DNA of 64,000 nucleotides from an uncultured Desulfobacteraceae bacterium (lineage in GTDB: Bacteria > Desulfobacterota > Desulfobacteria > Desulfobacterales > UBA5852), in NCBI GenBank assembly GCA_913060875.1, contig CAJXSL010000017.1, forward strand, positions 1-64,000. Direction: 5' to 3'. The translations under genes were made by a program, and so were the position numbers. The notes under the pieces are model-generated. The model saw nothing but the letters and a program-made list of their open reading frames with translations, was not told the DNA's origin and searched no databases. How positions within the stretch are numbered: the stretch's first letter is position 1; each line of letters opens with the position of its first letter. This document shows positions 53,291-61,842 of the stretch, one piece after another.

Positions 53291-55009
53291 ATGATTGCCC
53301 TTGTCTTGGCGGCGGGTTTCGGAACCCGTCTGCGGCCCTACACCGATCATACCCCCAAGCCACTGTTCACCCTGAACGGCCGGCCGCTGCTGGATATCAT
53401 GATCCGCCGCCTAACGGCCGCCGGCGCCGACACCGTGATCGTCAACACCCATCATCACCATCGACAAATCGAAGACTTTCTGCACGGACAGTGCTATGCC
53501 GCGAATATCATCACACGCCACGAACCCGTCATCCTCGGTACGGGAGGAGCCATCCGCAACACAGCCGACATCTGGCGTTCACACCCCCTCCTGGTGGTCA
53601 ACAGCGATATCGAAACGGACATCGACTTTCAGGCCCTCTATCGGTTTCATCTGGATCAGGACCGTCCGGCAACGCTGGCCCTGTGCCGTCATCCGGCGTT
53701 CGATTCGGTGGCTGTCGATCATCAGGGCCATGTGATCGGTTTCCAGGAAGCAACGGATACCGACGGCCGCCGACCCTCTGACCTGATGACGTTCACCGGC
53801 ATCCAGGTGCTGACCGACACGATTCTCCCCTATATTCCTTCGGAAGGATTCGCCAGCAGCATCGATGCCTACAGGGCCATGCTGGCCGACGGCCACCGCC
53901 TTTCGGCCTATATCCCCGATCCGTTGCGCTGGTCGGACCTGGGCACACCGGAACGCTACCAGACCGCAGCCCGCGACATCATGACGGCGCACGTGTTGGG
54001 ACGAATCGATCCAAGCCATCGATCAGCGCCTGCCGAATGGCAGCCGCTGCCAGGAGACGGCTCCGATCGCCGCTGGTACCGTCTGCGCGGGGGGCCAACC
54101 CGCATGGTGGTGGCCGACCACGGCATCAAGCCTTCGGCCGACACATGCGAAGCGGAGGCCTTTGTCGCCATTGGAAGCCATCTCCACCGCCAGGGCCTGC
54201 CCGTCCCCCGGATATACCTGGAAGACACCTTTGCCGGACTCGTGTTCATGGAAGATCTCGGGTCTGAAAATCTTCAGACACGTGTGCAGGCATCATCCCA
54301 TTTATCCACCATCGAAACGGATTATCGTCGCCTCATCGATATCCTGCTGGATATGGCGATAGCAGGCGGCCAGGGGTTTAATCCCGACTGGGCCTACCAA
54401 ACCCGGCGCTATGACCGAAATGTGATTCTCGAAAAGGAATGCCGCTATTTTGTGGAAGCCTTCCTCAAGGGCTATCTGGGCATAACGGCCGCATATGACA
54501 CGGTGGCGCCCGAGTGCCGGCACTTGGCGGATGTCATCATGGCCATTGAGCCGGTGGGGTTCATGCACCGCGACTTTCAGTCCCGCAACATCATGGTGCG
54601 GGCAGACCGGTTCTACCTGATCGATTTTCAGGGTGGCCGGATCGGTCCGCCCCATTATGACCTGGCCTCGCTGCTCATTGACCCCTACGTCGATTTACCG
54701 CAGGCGTTGCAAAATACCCTTCTGGTCTACTTTGCCGACCAACTCCAAAAACGCACCGGCCTATCCGCCGGGCTGACGCAACGCGTTTACCGGTATTGCG
54801 CCCTCGCCCGCAACCTGCAAATCTTAGGCGCCTACGGCTTTTTAACCCGCACCAAAGGCAAACATCAATTTTCCCGCTACATACCGGCGGCCGTGGAAAG
54901 TCTGCAACATGGGCTGGCGATGTTCGACCGGGGTGAATTCCCCCGTCTGACAACCATCGCGAACCAAACCATTCCGGAAAACCTGACGCTGAGAACATCC
55001 CGTCACTGA
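53291..55009 (+). CDS. Fused nucleotidyltransferase-sugar kinase, MurU-AmgK-like
   Basis: The protein is 572 residues, ATG with TGAGGA 7 nt before. Residues 1-235 form an NTP-transferase domain: LAAGFGTRLRPYTDHTPKPL, VNSDIETD, MTFTGIQVL and RWSDLGTPERY, all in the order found in MurU (MurNAc-1-P uridylyltransferase). Residues about 245-570 form an APH-type kinase: FMEDLGSENL, Brenner motif MHRDFQSRNIMV, and IDFQGGRIGPPHYDLASLL, as in AmgK (MurNAc/GlcNAc anomeric kinase). In pseudomonads these are separate adjacent genes. The fused pair would convert MurNAc to UDP-MurNAc. Other sugar substrates are possible. Confidence 0.85.
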   Translation: MIALVLAAGFGTRLRPYTDHTPKPLFTLNGRPLLDIMIRRLTAAGADTVIVNTHHHHRQIEDFLHGQCYAANIITRHEPVILGTGGAIRNTADIWRSHPLLVVNSDIETDIDFQALYRFHLDQDRPATLALCRHPAFDSVAVDHQGHVIGFQEATDTDGRRPSDLMTFTGIQVLTDTILPYIPSEGFASSIDAYRAMLADGHRLSAYIPDPLRWSDLGTPERYQTAARDIMTAHVLGRIDPSHRSAPAEWQPLPGDGSDRRWYRLRGGPTRMVVADHGIKPSADTCEAEAFVAIGSHLHRQGLPVPRIYLEDTFAGLVFMEDLGSENLQTRVQASSHLSTIETDYRRLIDILLDMAIAGGQGFNPDWAYQTRRYDRNVILEKECRYFVEAFLKGYLGITAAYDTVAPECRHLADVIMAIEPVGFMHRDFQSRNIMVRADRFYLIDFQGGRIGPPHYDLASLLIDPYVDLPQALQNTLLVYFADQLQKRTGLSAGLTQRVYRYCALARNLQILGAYGFLTRTKGKHQFSRYIPAAVESLQHGLAMFDRGEFPRLTTIANQTIPENLTLRTSRH

Positions 55010-55094
55010 AGAAGTCTGGAAGATAACCCCGATCCATGCTATGGCCTACGAAATCAATCTACCCAGGCACTCCCCTTTTCAACAGGAGGCATGA

Positions 55095-55925
55095 ATGAAT
55101 CCCATCAAAGTCATGGTCAACGGCCTTCCCGGCAATGTGACGCAAATGATTGCCACCCACATCCTTCGCGACGATGCCCTGGCATTGTTGCCCTATTCCC
55201 TTACCGGCCCTGACATTGCGTCTGACCAGGTTGTCGTCGAAAATGAAACCATCGAACTGATCCGGCCCGATCGTCGGGACGCCTCCATCATGGCCATCAA
55301 GGACACTTACGGCCCGTTCATCAGCATCGACTTTACCCATCCTGCGGCCGTCAATTCCAACGCCCGGTTTTATTGCACCCATGGCTTGCCGTTTGTCATG
55401 GGGACCACCGGCGGCGATCGCCAGGAACTTCACGATACCATCACCAAATCTTCTGTTTCGGCTGTGGTCGCGCCCAACATGGCCCGACAGATTGTCGGGC
55501 TGCAGGCCATGCTGGCCCATGGGGCCGAGAATTTTCCGGAACTTTTTCAGGGGTACACGCTGGAGGTTCGCGAAAGTCATCAGCAGGGCAAGGCCGATAC
55601 CAGCGGAACGGCCAAAACCGTGGTCGGCTATTTCAACGCGATGGGGGTTGATTTTTCAGATGACCGGATTCAAAAAGAACGCGATCCTGAAGTTCAGAAA
55701 CAGCAGTGGGGCATCCCGGAAGCCTATCTGGGCGGCCATGGCTGGCATACCTACACATTGACGTCACCGGACGGCACCGCCGTGTTCGAATTGAAACACA
55801 ATATCAATGGCCGGGAAATCTATGTCGAGGGAACGGTGAGGGCCATTCGTTATCTGGAAAAGCAGATACGCGAGGGCGTTCAGGGCCGCATATTTACCAT
55901 GATCGACGTGTTGAAAGCCACCTGA
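55095..55925 (+). CDS. dapB: Dihydrodipicolinate reductase, plant-type DapB
   Basis: The protein is 276 residues, ATG with AGGAGG 5 nt before. It reduces dihydrodipicolinate to tetrahydrodipicolinate in lysine and diaminopimelate synthesis. IKVMVNGLPGNVTQMIATHIL is the nucleotide-binding opening; SIDFTHPAAVNSNARFYC, VMGTTGGDR, VAPNMARQI and ESHQQGKADTSGTAKT follow. The DFTHPAAVNSN and GTTGGDR segments and the length correspond to the plant/chloroplast form rather than the E. coli form. It is 85 bp after the fused sugar gene, on the same strand. Confidence 0.9.
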   Translation: MNPIKVMVNGLPGNVTQMIATHILRDDALALLPYSLTGPDIASDQVVVENETIELIRPDRRDASIMAIKDTYGPFISIDFTHPAAVNSNARFYCTHGLPFVMGTTGGDRQELHDTITKSSVSAVVAPNMARQIVGLQAMLAHGAENFPELFQGYTLEVRESHQQGKADTSGTAKTVVGYFNAMGVDFSDDRIQKERDPEVQKQQWGIPEAYLGGHGWHTYTLTSPDGTAVFELKHNINGREIYVEGTVRAIRYLEKQIREGVQGRIFTMIDVLKAT

Positions 55926-55926
55926 G

Positions 55927-55959
55927 TTTTTCCCCGCCCACAAAGCGGGAGGGGAAAAA
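55927..55959. repeat. Inverted repeat between convergent dapB and alaS
   Basis: TTTTTCCCC and GGGGAAAAA pair over 9 bp with partly pairing interior. On both strands the 3' arm ends in A rather than T, so it lacks the uridine tract of an intrinsic terminator, though it may still act as a barrier or protect mRNA ends. Confidence 0.5.
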
Positions 55960-56003
55960 CAAATACGGGCGAAGCCCCGGCAGCCGTCAATCCATCTCCC
56001 GTG

Positions 56004-58640
56004 CTACCCCTTCCCGATCAGATCACCGGCCTGGGCGATGGCCTCGTTCAATTTCTCCGGACGGCTCCCGCCCGCCTGGGCCAGGTCGGCCTTACCGCCG
56101 CCGCCGCCGCCGACGATGGCGGCCAGCGCTTTGACGATTTTCCCGGCATGATAGCGATCCGTCAAATCCGAAGTGACCCCGACGATCAAAAGGGCTTTAC
56201 CATTACTGGCCGCCCCCAGAACCACGATCCCCGACTCCAGTTTGTCGCGGAAGCGGTCCACCATGTCCCGCAGGTCGGCCGGGTTGTCCACGTCAACCTT
56301 GCGGGCCAGAACCTTCACCCCCTCCACCAGGCGAATGTCCTCCTCGGCCTGGGCGACCGACTGGGAGGCCATCGCCGATTTGAGCCGCTCCACTTCCTTT
56401 TCAAGCGCCTTATGGTCGGCCAGAAGTTTATCGATCCGTGTCGTCACATTCTGGGGAGCATCCTTGAGCCGAATGGCCGCCGCCTGCAGCGCCTGTTCCG
56501 TCTTTTGAACATGGCGCAAGGCACTTGGACCGGTCAGGGCCTCGATCCGCCGCACTCCTGCGGCCACACTGGATTCGCCGATGATCTTGAAAAAACCGAT
56601 ATCGCCCGTTTGGCGAACATGCGTACCACCGCAGAGTTCTTTGCTGAATTCGGCCAGGGAAACCACCCGCACGCGATCGCCGTATTTCTCTTCGAAAAGA
56701 GCGGTTGCGCCTGACTGAAACGCCTCTTCGGCATCCATCTCTTCGGTCTCGGCCGGCATATTTTTCTGGATTTGCTGATTCACGCGGGTTTCGATAGCCG
56801 CCAGCGTTTCCGGTGCGATCTGAGAAAAATGGGTAAAATCGAATCGCAGACGGTCCGGCGCCACCATTGATCCGGCCTGTTTGATATGATCGCCCAGGGT
56901 TTCCCGCAGGACCGCATGCAGGATATGCGTTGCTGTGTGATTGCAGGCCGTGGCTTGGCGCGCTTCGGCGCTTACCGACAACCGAATGGGGGCGTTTGGG
57001 GCAATGCCGCCCGCTAGAACCCGACCTTTGTGGATAATCAGGCCGGTAGGATCCTTCACCGTTTCCTGAACGTCCACGGCCAGTTCACCGCCGTCCGGAT
57101 CGGTAATACGACCGATATCCCCGACCTGACCACCGGCCTCACCATAAAACGGCGTCGCTTCAGCCACGATCTCCACCACATCACCGGCGGACGCGCTTTC
57201 AACCGCCTGCCCCTCTTTAACCAACAGCAAAACTTTGCTGTCGGCCGTCAGGGCATCGTAGCCTTTAAAGTCCGGCTTGAACCCCTCCGCCGAAAGAGTC
57301 CGGTAGGCCTCGCTGGTGGTCGTAAATGAGACCACCGACCGGGATTGTTCCCGCTGCCGGTCCATGGCGGCATCAAATCCGTCCATATCCAGCGTCAGCC
57401 CCTCATCCCTTACCACGTCACGCACGATATCCACGGGGAATCCAAATGTGTCGTAAAGTTTGAAAATCACCTTCCCCGGCACCACGGTTTCGCCCTTGGC
57501 CCGCAAATCCTCCAGGGTGTCGTTCAAAACCCGCAGGCCATGATCGAGTGTTTCCGAGAAGCGCACCTCTTCGTTCTCGATGACGCTGGTGATATAGGCT
57601 TCCGCCTCCAGCAGCTCCGGATAAGCCGGTTTCATGATGGCCATGACTTCCCGGGCGGTAACGTTCAGGAAGGGTTTCGTCAATCCGATATTGCGGCCGT
57701 AGCGAATGGCCCGGCGCATGATCCGGCGCAGCACGTAGCCCCGCCCCTCGTTGGACGGCAGCACACCGTCGCCAATGAGAAACGCTGCCGCGCGGCTGTG
57801 GTCGGCAATCACTTTCATGGCCACACCGGTTTCCATGGATTCGTCCACGGAGCGGCCGGCCAGTTCCTCCGTGCGTCGGATGATGGGAACAATCAGATCG
57901 GTGTCGAAGTTGGACGCCACATCCTGCAGAACCGACACGATGCGCTCCAGCCCCAGACCGGTGTCGATGCTGGGCTTGGGCAGCGGCTCCATTTTCCCGG
58001 ACGCATCGCGGTTGAACTGCATGAAAACCAGATTCCAGATCTCCAGAAAACGGTCGCAGTCGCAGTCGACACCGCAATCCGGATTGTTGAGTTCACAGAC
58101 GCCGCCCCGATCCAGATGGATTTCCGAGCAGGGCCCGCAGGGACCTGTATCCCCCATGGCCCAGAAATTGTCTTTCTCCCCCAGACGCACGATCCGATCC
58201 TCAGGCACGCCGATACGCTCACGCCAGAGGTCATGGGCTTCATCGTCATCCAGATAAATCGAGATCCAGAGTTTATCGGCCGGCAGGCCGTATCCGTTGG
58301 TCAACAGATCCCAGGCGAATTCAATGGCTTTTTCCTTGAAGTAGTCCCCGAAGGAAAAATTGCCCAGCATTTCAAAAAAGGTGTGATGACGTGCTGTGTA
58401 CCCCACATTCTCGAGATCGTTATGCTTGCCGCCGGCGCGCACACATTTTTGAGATGTGACGGCGCGGTTGTAATTCCGTTTTTCTTCTCCCAGGAAAGTT
58501 CGCTTGAACTGGACCATGCCGGCATTGGTAAACAGCAGAGTGGGGTCGTCTGCCGGCACCAGCGAAGAACTTCGTACGGTCTGATGATGATGTTTGGCAA
58601 AATAATCGATGAATAGTTTTCTGGCTTCGTTTCCCGTCAT
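56004..58640 (-). CDS. alaS: Alanyl-tRNA synthetase
   Basis: The protein is 878 residues, the normal size. The class II core opens ARKLFIDYFAKHHHQTVRSSSLVP, with FTNAGMVQFK and motif 2 and 3 regions (GLGLERIVSVLQ). The editing domain has HTATHILHAVLR and CGGTHV zinc-binding histidines and cysteine; a DHHA1 C-terminal domain ends with GGGGGGKADLAQAGG. AGGAGAG precedes the ATG by 7 nt. It is the last gene in the leftward M23-DUF39-thpR-recA-alaS series. Confidence 0.97.
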   Translation of the reverse strand: MTGNEARKLFIDYFAKHHHQTVRSSSLVPADDPTLLFTNAGMVQFKRTFLGEEKRNYNRAVTSQKCVRAGGKHNDLENVGYTARHHTFFEMLGNFSFGDYFKEKAIEFAWDLLTNGYGLPADKLWISIYLDDDEAHDLWRERIGVPEDRIVRLGEKDNFWAMGDTGPCGPCSEIHLDRGGVCELNNPDCGVDCDCDRFLEIWNLVFMQFNRDASGKMEPLPKPSIDTGLGLERIVSVLQDVASNFDTDLIVPIIRRTEELAGRSVDESMETGVAMKVIADHSRAAAFLIGDGVLPSNEGRGYVLRRIMRRAIRYGRNIGLTKPFLNVTAREVMAIMKPAYPELLEAEAYITSVIENEEVRFSETLDHGLRVLNDTLEDLRAKGETVVPGKVIFKLYDTFGFPVDIVRDVVRDEGLTLDMDGFDAAMDRQREQSRSVVSFTTTSEAYRTLSAEGFKPDFKGYDALTADSKVLLLVKEGQAVESASAGDVVEIVAEATPFYGEAGGQVGDIGRITDPDGGELAVDVQETVKDPTGLIIHKGRVLAGGIAPNAPIRLSVSAEARQATACNHTATHILHAVLRETLGDHIKQAGSMVAPDRLRFDFTHFSQIAPETLAAIETRVNQQIQKNMPAETEEMDAEEAFQSGATALFEEKYGDRVRVVSLAEFSKELCGGTHVRQTGDIGFFKIIGESSVAAGVRRIEALTGPSALRHVQKTEQALQAAAIRLKDAPQNVTTRIDKLLADHKALEKEVERLKSAMASQSVAQAEEDIRLVEGVKVLARKVDVDNPADLRDMVDRFRDKLESGIVVLGAASNGKALLIVGVTSDLTDRYHAGKIVKALAAIVGGGGGGKADLAQAGGSRPEKLNEAIAQAGDLIGKG

Positions 58641-58734
58641 TGCGATCTCTCCTTAACCGTCTGACAACCGGTTACCCCGCTTCCGTCCCTCCGGAATGCA
58701 GCTATTGCCGGCAACCGCACCCGGCTGTAACCAT

Positions 58735-59769
58735 CTATCCGTTATCGGCCTCTTCCGTGTTTTCTGCGGTTACTTTTTCAAACCCGAGTTTCTGGCGAAT
58801 GCTGTGTAAAACCTCGGCATAAATGTCTTCGTTGGCGGCAAAAAATTTTTTTACATTGGCTCGGCCCTGACCGATGCGTTCACCATTGTAGGAATACCAC
58901 GAACCGCTTTTATCGATGATGCCGCACTCCACACCGACATCCAGGATTTCGCCGGTCTTGGATATGCCTTCGCCGTAAATGATATCGAATTCGGCTTCCT
59001 GGAAGGGGGGCGCCAGCTTGTTTTTAACCACCCGCACACGGGTGCGGCTGCCGGTGACTTCCTGGCCCTCCTTGATCGCTCCGGTCCGGCGGATATCGAG
59101 ACGCAGGGAGGCATAAAATTTCAATGCATTCCCGCCGGTGGTGGTCTCGGGATTGCCGAAAACAATACCGATCTTCATCCGAATCTGGTTGATAAAAATG
59201 ACCGACGTGTTGGTTTTCCCGATCGTGCCGGTCAGTTTACGCAACGCCTGGGACATGAGCCGGGCCTGGAGCCCCATGTGGGAATCGCCCATCTCGCCTT
59301 CGATTTCCGCCCGGGGGACCAAGGCCGCCACCGAGTCGATGACAATGATGTCCACCGCCCCGCTACGCACCAGCATGTCGGCGATTTCCAGAGCCTGCTC
59401 GCCCGTGTCGGGCTGGGAAACGAGCAATTCATCGCAATTGACGCCCAGATTACGGGCATAGCTCGTATCCAGCGCGTGTTCGGCATCGATGAAGGCGGCG
59501 ATGCCGCCCTGTTTCTGGAATTCCGAAACGGCATGCAACGCGAGAGTGGTCTTACCGCTGGACTCCGGTCCATAGATTTCGATCACCCGCCCCCGCGGCA
59601 ACCCGCCGATACCCAGCGCCCGGTCGAGGGCCAGGGAGCCACTGGAAACAGCGGGCACCTTGACGATCGCCTGGGTGCCCAGCCGCATGATGGAGCCCTT
59701 ACCGAATTGGCGCTCGATCTGGGTCATTGCCGAAGCTACCGCTTTTTCTTTATCCGGTGTAATCGCCAT
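58735..59769 (-). CDS. recA: Recombinase RecA
   Basis: The protein is 344 residues. RecA coats single-stranded DNA and drives strand exchange and SOS induction. Walker [10 protein letters not shown], the [25 protein letters not shown] signature, and [28 protein letters not shown] are canonical. The ATG at 59769 follows GGAGGATTTT. The recX gene often found between recA and alaS is absent; only 94 bp separate them. Confidence 0.98.
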   Translation of the reverse strand: MAITPDKEKAVASAMTQIERQFGKGSIMRLGTQAIVKVPAVSSGSLALDRALGIGGLPRGRVIEIYGPESSGKTTLALHAVSEFQKQGGIAAFIDAEHALDTSYARNLGVNCDELLVSQPDTGEQALEIADMLVRSGAVDIIVIDSVAALVPRAEIEGEMGDSHMGLQARLMSQALRKLTGTIGKTNTSVIFINQIRMKIGIVFGNPETTTGGNALKFYASLRLDIRRTGAIKEGQEVTGSRTRVRVVKNKLAPPFQEAEFDIIYGEGISKTGEILDVGVECGIIDKSGSWYSYNGERIGQGRANVKKFFAANEDIYAEVLHSIRQKLGFEKVTAENTEEADNG

Positions 59770-59917
59770 AAAATCCTCCTGGTAGTGTAACACACGCAAC
59801 AATTTATCGAAGTCGAGCGACAGATATGGCGGCAATAGGATTCTGCGGCCATCGCTCCGATCGGGTCATCATTCCATTATCTTTTTTTTACGCCCCAATA
59901 CCTTCAGAGCAGCGCCT

Positions 59918-60517
59918 TCAGGAGGCCGCGTCATGCAGGTCCCACTGGCGGAGCGCCTCATACACGGCCCCCGTGGGCCTCAGGTGGCTGCGGTACAAAA
60001 CCAGACGAGCGGCTGTAAATGGAACGACGCCCTCCGGTTCGCACTGTTCGATCGTATCGGCCATGTTCCTGGCCAAGGGGCGCCGCCCTTTGGCCCGGGC
60101 CAGCGTCAGGTGCCCTCTGAAAGGCCGCTTTTCCGCCAACCATCCCAGCGGCATCAGGGCGCTCTCCAGATGCCGCTGTAAATCCGCCAGGCGTGCACTC
60201 TGGCCGCCAATCCCCACCCATAAAACGCGGGGTCGGCTGCGGTTCGGGAATCCCCCGAGGCCCTGGGCCGTCAGCTCGAGCGGTGTGTAGCTACGAACCA
60301 CCGCGTCCACGGCAGCGGCAAGGTCGTCCATCTTTTCCGGCGGAAGGCCGCCCAGAAATTTCAATGTCAGGTGCATGCCCTCCGGCCGCACCCAGCGGGC
60401 CCGGACCCCCTCCTTGACAAGGCAATCCTGTACCCGTTTCAGGAAATCGGTTACCGCCGGCGGCAATGCCAGCGCGATAAATGCGCGATACGCATCCGAC
60501 ATGGTCGATGGGCTCAA
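59918..60517 (-). CDS. thpR: RNA 2',3'-cyclic phosphodiesterase
   Basis: The protein is 199 residues and belongs to the 2H phosphoesterase superfamily: two H-x-T-x motifs, HLTLKFLG and HLTLARAK, 80-90 residues apart, form the active site. ThpR opens 2',3'-cyclic phosphates at RNA ends (formerly called LigT). I prefer TTG 60517 because GGAGGGGGC stands at ideal distance; ATG 60502 is the alternative. It lies 35 bp after the DUF39 gene and 148 bp before recA, same strand. Confidence 0.9.
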   Translation of the reverse strand: MSPSTMSDAYRAFIALALPPAVTDFLKRVQDCLVKEGVRARWVRPEGMHLTLKFLGGLPPEKMDDLAAAVDAVVRSYTPLELTAQGLGGFPNRSRPRVLWVGIGGQSARLADLQRHLESALMPLGWLAEKRPFRGHLTLARAKGRRPLARNMADTIEQCEPEGVVPFTAARLVLYRSHLRPTGAVYEALRQWDLHDAAS

Positions 60518-60552
60518 GGCAGCCCCCTCCCGATGGCCAAAACTGGCGGGCG

Positions 60553-61722
60553 TCAGTTGGACGGCAGGGTGGCCTGGGGTTCTCCAATGAAAAATTTGCC
60601 TTTGGCGATCCATTCCTTCAGCATCGCGGCAATCTCACGGGCCCGGACCATGCTGGACAGCGGGACGGTCTGGATGGTCTTGCCATCCAGTTCGATGTGC
60701 CCCTGTCGGAGGTCCGCATAACTTGCCTGACCCAAGGTTTTCCCGGTCCCCTGCGGATAATCGTGGCTGTAGTCGACAATGGGCGCAAAAAGATCTTCAT
60801 CCGAAACCGCCGTATAGCCGGCCATTTCTTCATTGAGTATGGGAATCGGCACCCCCAGTCCCACCGACAAAGAGCAGCCGTACCCCTGGATGCTGGCGCC
60901 CACAAGCCACTTGCCCGACATCCGTTTTAAATCCCCCATGACACTGATGGTGCCGGCCGGCGTCACCGGAACGCCTTTCGGTGTGCGTTTAGCCGATGGT
61001 TTGTGCTGGGTCCCGGCCCCAGTGACATAACCGACCCCGCCGCCCAGAAAAATACGGGTGCCGATGCCGATCGTTCTATAGAGGGGGTCATTGAAGAGTG
61101 GACTCAACTGCCCGGCCGAGCAGAAGTTGGCATTGGCCGCCCGGGGTTTAAGTGTCCCCATATAGGTATAAATGGTCTTATTGGAAAGATTGACAGCGCA
61201 GTTGTAGTTCTGGTAGCCGTTGCGCGGGTTGAACAGGGAAGCATAGGGGAGATCCTTGAGGGCAATTTCCTTTTCAAGGTACGTGCGCGGGTAGCAGTCG
61301 GTGCCATACCCCGTGGCTTTCAGGTGGACGGTTTTGCCGGCCACAAGATCCTGGAGGACATGCCCTCCCCCATAGCGGAATTCCCCGGGATAAACCCGGT
61401 TGAGCGGATCGTCTTCGCAGGGCTCCGTGACACCCAGATAGCAATCCACAGCGGCGATCCCCCCGTAGGCCGGCACATTGTTGAACCACACTTTGGACGC
61501 CTTTATCGTCGGCGCGGCATGGCCGAGGTTGAGAAACGCGCCCGAAGAGCACATGGGGGCAAACGTGCCGGTGGTCACGACATCCACATGGCGGGCCGCC
61601 TCTTCGGCCCCTTCGTCACGTACGATGTCGATCATTTCCTCGGCGGTAACCACCACCACATCTCCGGATTTGATTCTCTGATTGATTTCTGCGTATGTTT
61701 TGGTGACTTTGTGTTTCCGCAT
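60553..61722 (-). CDS. DUF39 homocysteine-biosynthesis protein (aspartate-semialdehyde sulfurtransferase type)
   Basis: The protein is 389 residues. YAEINQRIKSGDVVVVTAEEM, FAPMCSSGAFLNLGHA, KVWFNNVPAYGGIAAVDCYLG and RTIGIGTRIFLGGGVGYV are signatures of the family first studied in methanogens. That protein, with a ferredoxin-like partner, converts aspartate semialdehyde and sulfide to homocysteine. Cys58 (APMCSSG) and Cys143 (GTDCYP) are candidate catalytic residues. No CBS domain is attached and no partner gene is in view. It suggests O-acetylhomoserine-independent sulfur assimilation in a sulfide-rich organism. Confidence 0.85.
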   Translation of the reverse strand: MRKHKVTKTYAEINQRIKSGDVVVVTAEEMIDIVRDEGAEEAARHVDVVTTGTFAPMCSSGAFLNLGHAAPTIKASKVWFNNVPAYGGIAAVDCYLGVTEPCEDDPLNRVYPGEFRYGGGHVLQDLVAGKTVHLKATGYGTDCYPRTYLEKEIALKDLPYASLFNPRNGYQNYNCAVNLSNKTIYTYMGTLKPRAANANFCSAGQLSPLFNDPLYRTIGIGTRIFLGGGVGYVTGAGTQHKPSAKRTPKGVPVTPAGTISVMGDLKRMSGKWLVGASIQGYGCSLSVGLGVPIPILNEEMAGYTAVSDEDLFAPIVDYSHDYPQGTGKTLGQASYADLRQGHIELDGKTIQTVPLSSMVRAREIAAMLKEWIAKGKFFIGEPQATLPSN

Positions 61723-61842
61723 GGCGCGAAGAAGCCCCTTTCTCCTATTTCGAAGGGCCGAGGTAACGAATCCCGATTTTTTGAAATTCCCGGCGGGTCG
61801 AGCCGCCGCCGGGTTCCCCTGAGAAAATGCCCGCGGCCCAGG

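Noticed and set aside
55927-55959. Intrinsic terminator for dapB or alaS
   Set aside because: The stem is good but both strands end in an A-tract rather than a T-tract.
57345-58616. A 423-codon plus-strand frame opposite alaS
   Set aside because: alaS motifs are complete on the minus strand; the plus-strand product is histidine- and glycine-rich shadow sequence.
59770-59917. LexA/SOS box before recA
   Set aside because: GTGT-T-ACAC near 59783 is a short palindrome but matches no LexA consensus that I can assign to this lineage.
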